NCBI RefSeq assembly: GCF_003202405.1
Contig: NZ_QJHL01000004.1
Location: forward strand, 434,001 to 498,000
From: Flavobacterium hydrophilum
GTDB taxonomy: Bacteria > Bacteroidota > Bacteroidia > Flavobacteriales > Flavobacteriaceae
DNA length: 64,000 bases
Direction: 5' to 3'
The notes below the pieces were generated by a model that had not been told where the DNA came from, did not search any database, and saw only the letters and a program-made list of their open reading frames with translations. Made by a program: the position numbers and the translations under genes. Below are positions 61,145-64,000 of this stretch, piece by piece; within the stretch, counting starts at the first letter, position 1, and every line of letters starts with the position of its first letter.

Positions 61145-62065
61145 ATGAAGTATATATTTACACTATTCTTTGTAATTATCCTTGGGACTAATTGTTATAG
61201 TCAAAATAAAGATAGAGAGGAGTTAAAAAAAGTATCCAAAGAGATATTGACATACATTAAAGCATACTCAATAGTTGCTGACTCCATAAACTGGAAAGAA
61301 TTCCGTAGAGATATTTTGACAAAAATTACAAAATTGGATGATGTTGATTCAAATAAAATTATTTTTTCTTCAATTCTGGATAAACTACGACAGTACGGAG
61401 ATTTTCATTCTTCTTATTATGATAAGTCTAATTTTAAAAAAATAGTATCAAACGATACAACTTTAAATTATCCATCATCAAAAATTATCGATGATTCAAT
61501 TGGCTATATTTTTCTACCTGCACATTTGTCGATGAATGAAAAAGATAATTTTATCTATGCCGATACATTAAGAAAACAAATTCAATTATTGGATGAAAAA
61601 TATTCCATAAAAGGCTGGATTGTAGATTTAAGAGGAAATGGGGGCGGAAATATGTGGCCAATGTTAGCAGGGCTAAACCCAATTACTGAAGATGGAACTG
61701 TCGGATATTTCGTATCAAAAGGAAAAAGAATAAAATGGCAAAGTACTTCTAAAAACAACTATAAATGCAAAAACCTACATAACAAGATAGCAATATTAAT
61801 TGATTCACTAACAGGTAGCAGTGGAGAAATGGCAGCAATATCATTGTTAGGCAGGGAAAATTCAAAATCTTTTGGAACAAAAACAAGTGGCTATACTACA
61901 GCAAATCAGAATTTTAAATTATCAAATGGAGCAATGCTTTTTTTAGCGACTGCCTATTGCGAAGATAGAACAAAGAAAAAATACATAGGAAAGATAACTC
62001 CTGATGTTGAAGTTTCAGATAACACAAAAACCATAACAAAATCTAAAGAATGGTTACTCGAATAA
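61145..62065 (+). CDS. Cassette gene 2: secreted S41-like peptidase
   Basis: 306 residues. Signal peptide (LFFVIILGTNCYSQ). The S41 core shows GWIVDLRGNGGGNMWPML, the nucleophile region TGSSGEMAA (Ser225 or Ser226) and GTKTSGY with Lys246. There is no PDZ domain, so it is a short, IRBP/tricorn-type form compared with the 490-residue S41 lipoprotein at 16101-17573. As cargo of a cassette-like unit it is probably adaptive. Confidence 0.83.
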   Translation: MKYIFTLFFVIILGTNCYSQNKDREELKKVSKEILTYIKAYSIVADSINWKEFRRDILTKITKLDDVDSNKIIFSSILDKLRQYGDFHSSYYDKSNFKKIVSNDTTLNYPSSKIIDDSIGYIFLPAHLSMNEKDNFIYADTLRKQIQLLDEKYSIKGWIVDLRGNGGGNMWPMLAGLNPITEDGTVGYFVSKGKRIKWQSTSKNNYKCKNLHNKIAILIDSLTGSSGEMAAISLLGRENSKSFGTKTSGYTTANQNFKLSNGAMLFLATAYCEDRTKKKYIGKITPDVEVSDNTKTITKSKEWLLE

Positions 62066-62074
62066 CAATAAACT

Positions 62075-62207
62075 GCCTACAACAAGGTATTGCCAAAAGC
62101 GGGGCTGAATGGCTTCGATTGGAGATTTGTCTAAGGTGAAACATTTGTTCAACGGTTGAATTTTAGTGCTAAAAATACCCGGCTTCGGCAATACCCAACC
62201 GTTAGCA
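62075..62207 (+). other. attC-like recombination site 2 (133 bp)
   Basis: The arms GGTATTGCCAAAAGCGGG (62086-62103) and CCCGGCTTCGGCAATACC (62178-62195) pair with small bulges. The left box GCCTACAAC (62075-62083) is complementary (8 of 9) to GTTGTAGAC at 61099-61107, the start of the same cassette. The right box GTTAGCA at 62201 belongs to the next unit. Confidence 0.68.
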
Positions 62208-62231
62208 GGGATAACCGCGACATCCCGACTA

Positions 62232-62594
62232 ATGACAGACGAATTAAAAAAATATCTCCTTGAGCAATGCAGACAATGGATGTTGCCCGAAGAAATTAGG
62301 GCATTGAGTCGTGGTGGACTGACTGAGCATGGAGAAAAAACGACAAGAGAAATTGCGGAAAAGGAGAAGAAAGAAACGTTGACAGATTTTAAAATTGAGC
62401 GCATGTATGGGTTTAATGACCCAAAGACAAATGAACTGGTAAATTTGGGACACGAAAAAATGCTGTCGACAATTGCACAGCGCCTTCTTGAGCGACAAGG
62501 CGACAGCATCGTAAATAAATGTACTAAGTGTAACAAGCTGACCCGAACTCCAAATGCAAAACAATGTAGACATTGCGGACACGACTGGCATTAG
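62232..62594 (+). CDS. Cassette gene 3: small zinc-ribbon protein
   Basis: 120 residues. The C-terminus is a zinc ribbon, CTKCNKLTRTPNAKQCRHCG. The N-terminal part is helical and charged (LKKYLLEQCRQWMLPEEIRA). The start is MTDELKK at 62232; upstream codons lie in site 2. Cytosolic. The function is unknown, possibly nucleic-acid binding. The downstream site of this cassette is broken by the REP/transposase insertion. Confidence 0.68.
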   Translation: MTDELKKYLLEQCRQWMLPEEIRALSRGGLTEHGEKTTREIAEKEKKETLTDFKIERMYGFNDPKTNELVNLGHEKMLSTIAQRLLERQGDSIVNKCTKCNKLTRTPNAKQCRHCGHDWH

Positions 62595-62601
62595 ACGAAA
62601 T

Positions 62602-62769
62602 CCCGTCTGGTGCTCGTTTGCAACGAGTACCTACTTCCTTATTAACGAAAATAAAGCGTTTGCAACGCGGCTAATTAAGACAGACCCCGTCTGGTGCTCG
62701 TTTGCAACGAGTACCTACTTCCTTATTAACGAAAATAAAGCGTTTGCAACGCGGCTAATTAAGACAGAC
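62602..62769 (+). repeat. Two identical tandem 84-bp REP units (BIME type)
   Basis: Units at 62602-62685 and 62686-62769 are identical. Each has two hairpins, CTCGTT-TGC-AACGAG and GCGTT-TGC-AACGC. They lie on the 3' side of the REP-associated transposase gene. Confidence 0.93.
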
Positions 62770-62891
62770 TACCATAAAGGCTCAACCTCTACGTTGCAAA
62801 ACATTGTATTATCCTGCTCGTAATTTCTATAGCTGCTATTTACATAATCTCTTTCATGAAAAACGATTTCTGACTCAACAGGATTATAATG
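62770..62891 (-). pseudogene. Duplicated 3' tail of the REP-associated transposase gene
   Basis: 122 bp nearly identical to 62977-63098, the last ~40 codons of the transposase. It is set between REP unit 2 and REP unit 3. The differences are only in two short blocks (AAGG for ACTG and TCTGAC for TCGGCC). It shows that the REP unit plus gene tail has been copied as a block of about 207 bp. Confidence 0.9.
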
Positions 62892-62976
62892 CCCCTCTGG
62901 TGCTCGTTTGCAACGAGTACCTACTTCCTTTATTAACGAAAATAAAGCGTTTGCAACGCGGCTTATTAAGACAGAC
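62892..62976 (+). repeat. Third REP unit (85 bp), abutting the transposase stop
   Basis: As the 84-bp units, with one extra T and a TTATT for TAATT change. Its last base is the first base of the transposase stop codon. Confidence 0.93.
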
Positions 62977-63530
62977 TACCATAACTGCTCAACCTCTACG
63001 TTGCAAAACATTGTATTATCCTGCTCGTAATTTCTATAGCTGCTATTTACATAATCTCTTTCATGAAAAACGATTTCGGCCTCAACAGGATTATAATGTA
63101 TGTAGTTTACACGTTGTTCCATTTTTTCTAAATTGTCTAATATAACAGGATGAAAACCATCTTGCCATAATTTGTAATTCTTGGCTCTTCCTGTTTTCTG
63201 AGCTTCAAAACTAAATTTCCGTAATAGCCATTCACGTCTGCTTTCAGGATGCTCTTTTATGGCTTCTATTAATTTTTTGGAAGTATATTTTTTAAAATCA
63301 CGAACAACATTTTGCAGCTCCCCATCAAAAGCGGTAACAATTAAATGGATATGGCTGCTCATATATACATAAGCGTGTACAGTCAATGCTTTTTCTTTGA
63401 TACAATAATTTAGCGACTCATCTAAGATATTACAATAGATGGGTCGCACAAACAAATCTACCCAATCTACAATTGTAATGGTAATAAAAGTTGGAACAGT
63501 ACTATCAATAACTTTATATTTCTCAGACAT
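62976..63530 (-). CDS. REP-associated tyrosine transposase (RAYT)
   Basis: 184 residues. Y1-transposase fold: HUH motif HIH in YMSSHIHLIVTA, and catalytic Tyr region RVNYIHYNPVEAEIV. It ends VEVEQLW. It is flanked on both sides by REP units with the same hairpins, which are the expected substrates of single-strand cleavage. It appears intact. RAYTs are domesticated relatives of IS200/IS605 transposases. Confidence 0.92.
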   Translation of the reverse strand: MSEKYKVIDSTVPTFITITIVDWVDLFVRPIYCNILDESLNYCIKEKALTVHAYVYMSSHIHLIVTAFDGELQNVVRDFKKYTSKKLIEAIKEHPESRREWLLRKFSFEAQKTGRAKNYKLWQDGFHPVILDNLEKMEQRVNYIHYNPVEAEIVFHERDYVNSSYRNYEQDNTMFCNVEVEQLW

Positions 63531-63616
63531 TTTTTTTCTCCAAATATATAATTTATAAGAAAATTACGAAATAAAAAAGCAGAAGTATTTGTTTTAAGAA
63601 TGCTTCTGTTTAGTGA

Positions 63617-63685
63617 TACGCGTTGCAAACGCTATGTTTTGTTTTCATAATTTAAGTAGGTACTCGTTGCAAACGAGCACCAGAG
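63617..63685 (-). repeat. Fourth REP unit, inverted, upstream of the RAYT gene
   Basis: In reverse complement it reads CTCTGGTGCTCGTTTGCAAC and onward to GCGTTTGCAACGCG. It has both hairpins, with a diverged middle. With the three units at 62602-62976 it brackets the transposase in inverted orientation. Confidence 0.9.
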
Positions 63686-63690
63686 TGAAT

Positions 63691-63758
63691 GATTTGGCAA
63701 ATCCGAATATTGATCTTAATTTAATCCCAAACCCGCTGGTAGTGCCAAGACGTTAGCC
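63691..63758 (+). other. Right half of attC-like site 3, cut by the RAYT/REP insertion
   Basis: GATTTGGCAAATCCGAA at 63691-63707 and TTTAATCCCAAAC follow the same order as in site 1 (60926-60966). The site ends with GTTAGCC at 63752. The matching left arm is not found between 62594 and 62602, so it was lost or displaced when the REP block inserted. Confidence 0.6.
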
Positions 63759-63774
63759 GTAATTATACAGAAAT

Positions 63775-64000
63775 ATGTTGCAAATTGAAGAATATAAAAT
63801 CGTAAGAGAATTTATAAAGCAGAAGTCTGTTTTATTAATGGACCACGAAAAGAAAAATCACGCAAAAGTTGGCATAGCAATAAATAATTATGAAATTATT
63901 GAGATTGGCGGAAAACGGTTTTATGTGATACCTACAAATATGTTTAAAGCGATAATTGAAAGAAATATTAGAATTGCTTGTATAAAATATCCAGAACGAT
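63775..64000 (+). CDS. Cassette gene 4: N-terminal part of an unknown protein (runs off the window)
   Basis: ATG 63775 opens a frame that stays open for 75 codons to the window end (MLQIEEYKIVREFIKQKSVL, then FYVIPTNMFKAIIERNIRI). It starts 17 bp after the site-3 box GTTAGCC, the same distance class as other cassette genes. No family is recognised. Confidence 0.5.
   Translation, partial: MLQIEEYKIVREFIKQKSVLLMDHEKKNHAKVGIAINNYEIIEIGGKRFYVIPTNMFKAIIERNIRIACIKYPER

Noticed and set aside
62554..63145. Two open frames with repeated Val-Trp-Cys-Ser-Phe-Ala blocks on the plus strand
   Set aside because: They are translations of the tandem REP units and of the antisense of the transposase tail; the repeated peptide only reflects the DNA repeat.
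1..64000. tRNA or rRNA genes
   Set aside because: No T-loop-type motif within a cloverleaf or rRNA segment was recognised by eye; a covariance search would be decisive.

Overview
The window is a piece of a Flavobacterium-like chromosome (Bacteroidota, Flavobacteriaceae). The evidence is low GC, no purine-rich ribosome-binding sites, promoters of the TTG-N18..21-TAnnTTTG type, TonB-dependent receptors with a CarboxypepD_reg-like N-terminus, a protein with a type IX secretion C-terminal sorting domain, and an 84-bp hairpin repeat that I associate with Flavobacterium genomes. I found no rRNA or tRNA genes, CRISPR array or prophage.

Layout. 1-21 kb is mostly housekeeping and envelope genes: the C-terminus of an M23-type peptidase and its TonB receptor, an MsbA-like ABC exporter, a phosphohexomutase, a GT2 glycosyltransferase, bL31 type B, a GlmU-family protein, an ABC-F protein, an S41 lipoprotein protease, and an ECF sigma/anti-sigma/DUF4252 operon. 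21-28 kb holds carB (without the allosteric domain), rpmH, a TPR protein, a decayed IS110-family element that appears to sit inside a dispersed repeat, and a frameshifted secreted-protein gene. 28.4-40 kb is a cobalamin locus. A cobalamin riboswitch drives btuB and a BtuG-like surface propeller; cobU, a bluB-cobT fusion, cobS and cobC cover lower-ligand synthesis and nucleotide-loop assembly; btuF-btuC-btuD form the inner-membrane importer. This locus has been hit by a frameshifted REP-associated transposase and by a frameshifted four-helix-bundle gene flanked by inverted repeats.

40-60 kb has RNA modification genes (trmL, rluE), an SDR, a 1143-residue secreted endonuclease/exonuclease/phosphatase-fold protein, and an ECF sigma factor overlapping a 643-residue protein that joins an anti-sigma-like N-terminus, one inner-membrane helix, a repeat-rich linker and an outer-membrane beta-barrel. 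These are followed by rmuC, a thioesterase, a YceI protein and a tightly overlapping five-gene operon (TetR, AarF/UbiB, TIGR03643, two SDRs).

The last 4 kb (about 60.0-64.0 kb) is the most unusual part. Four short same-strand genes are separated by roughly 130-bp imperfect inverted repeats. Where it can be tested, the first bases of a unit are complementary to the last bases of the same unit. This is the arrangement of integron gene cassettes with attC sites, here without a visible integrase (a CALIN-like array). A complete REP-associated tyrosine transposase with its own two-hairpin repeats and a duplicated gene tail has inserted into the third site.
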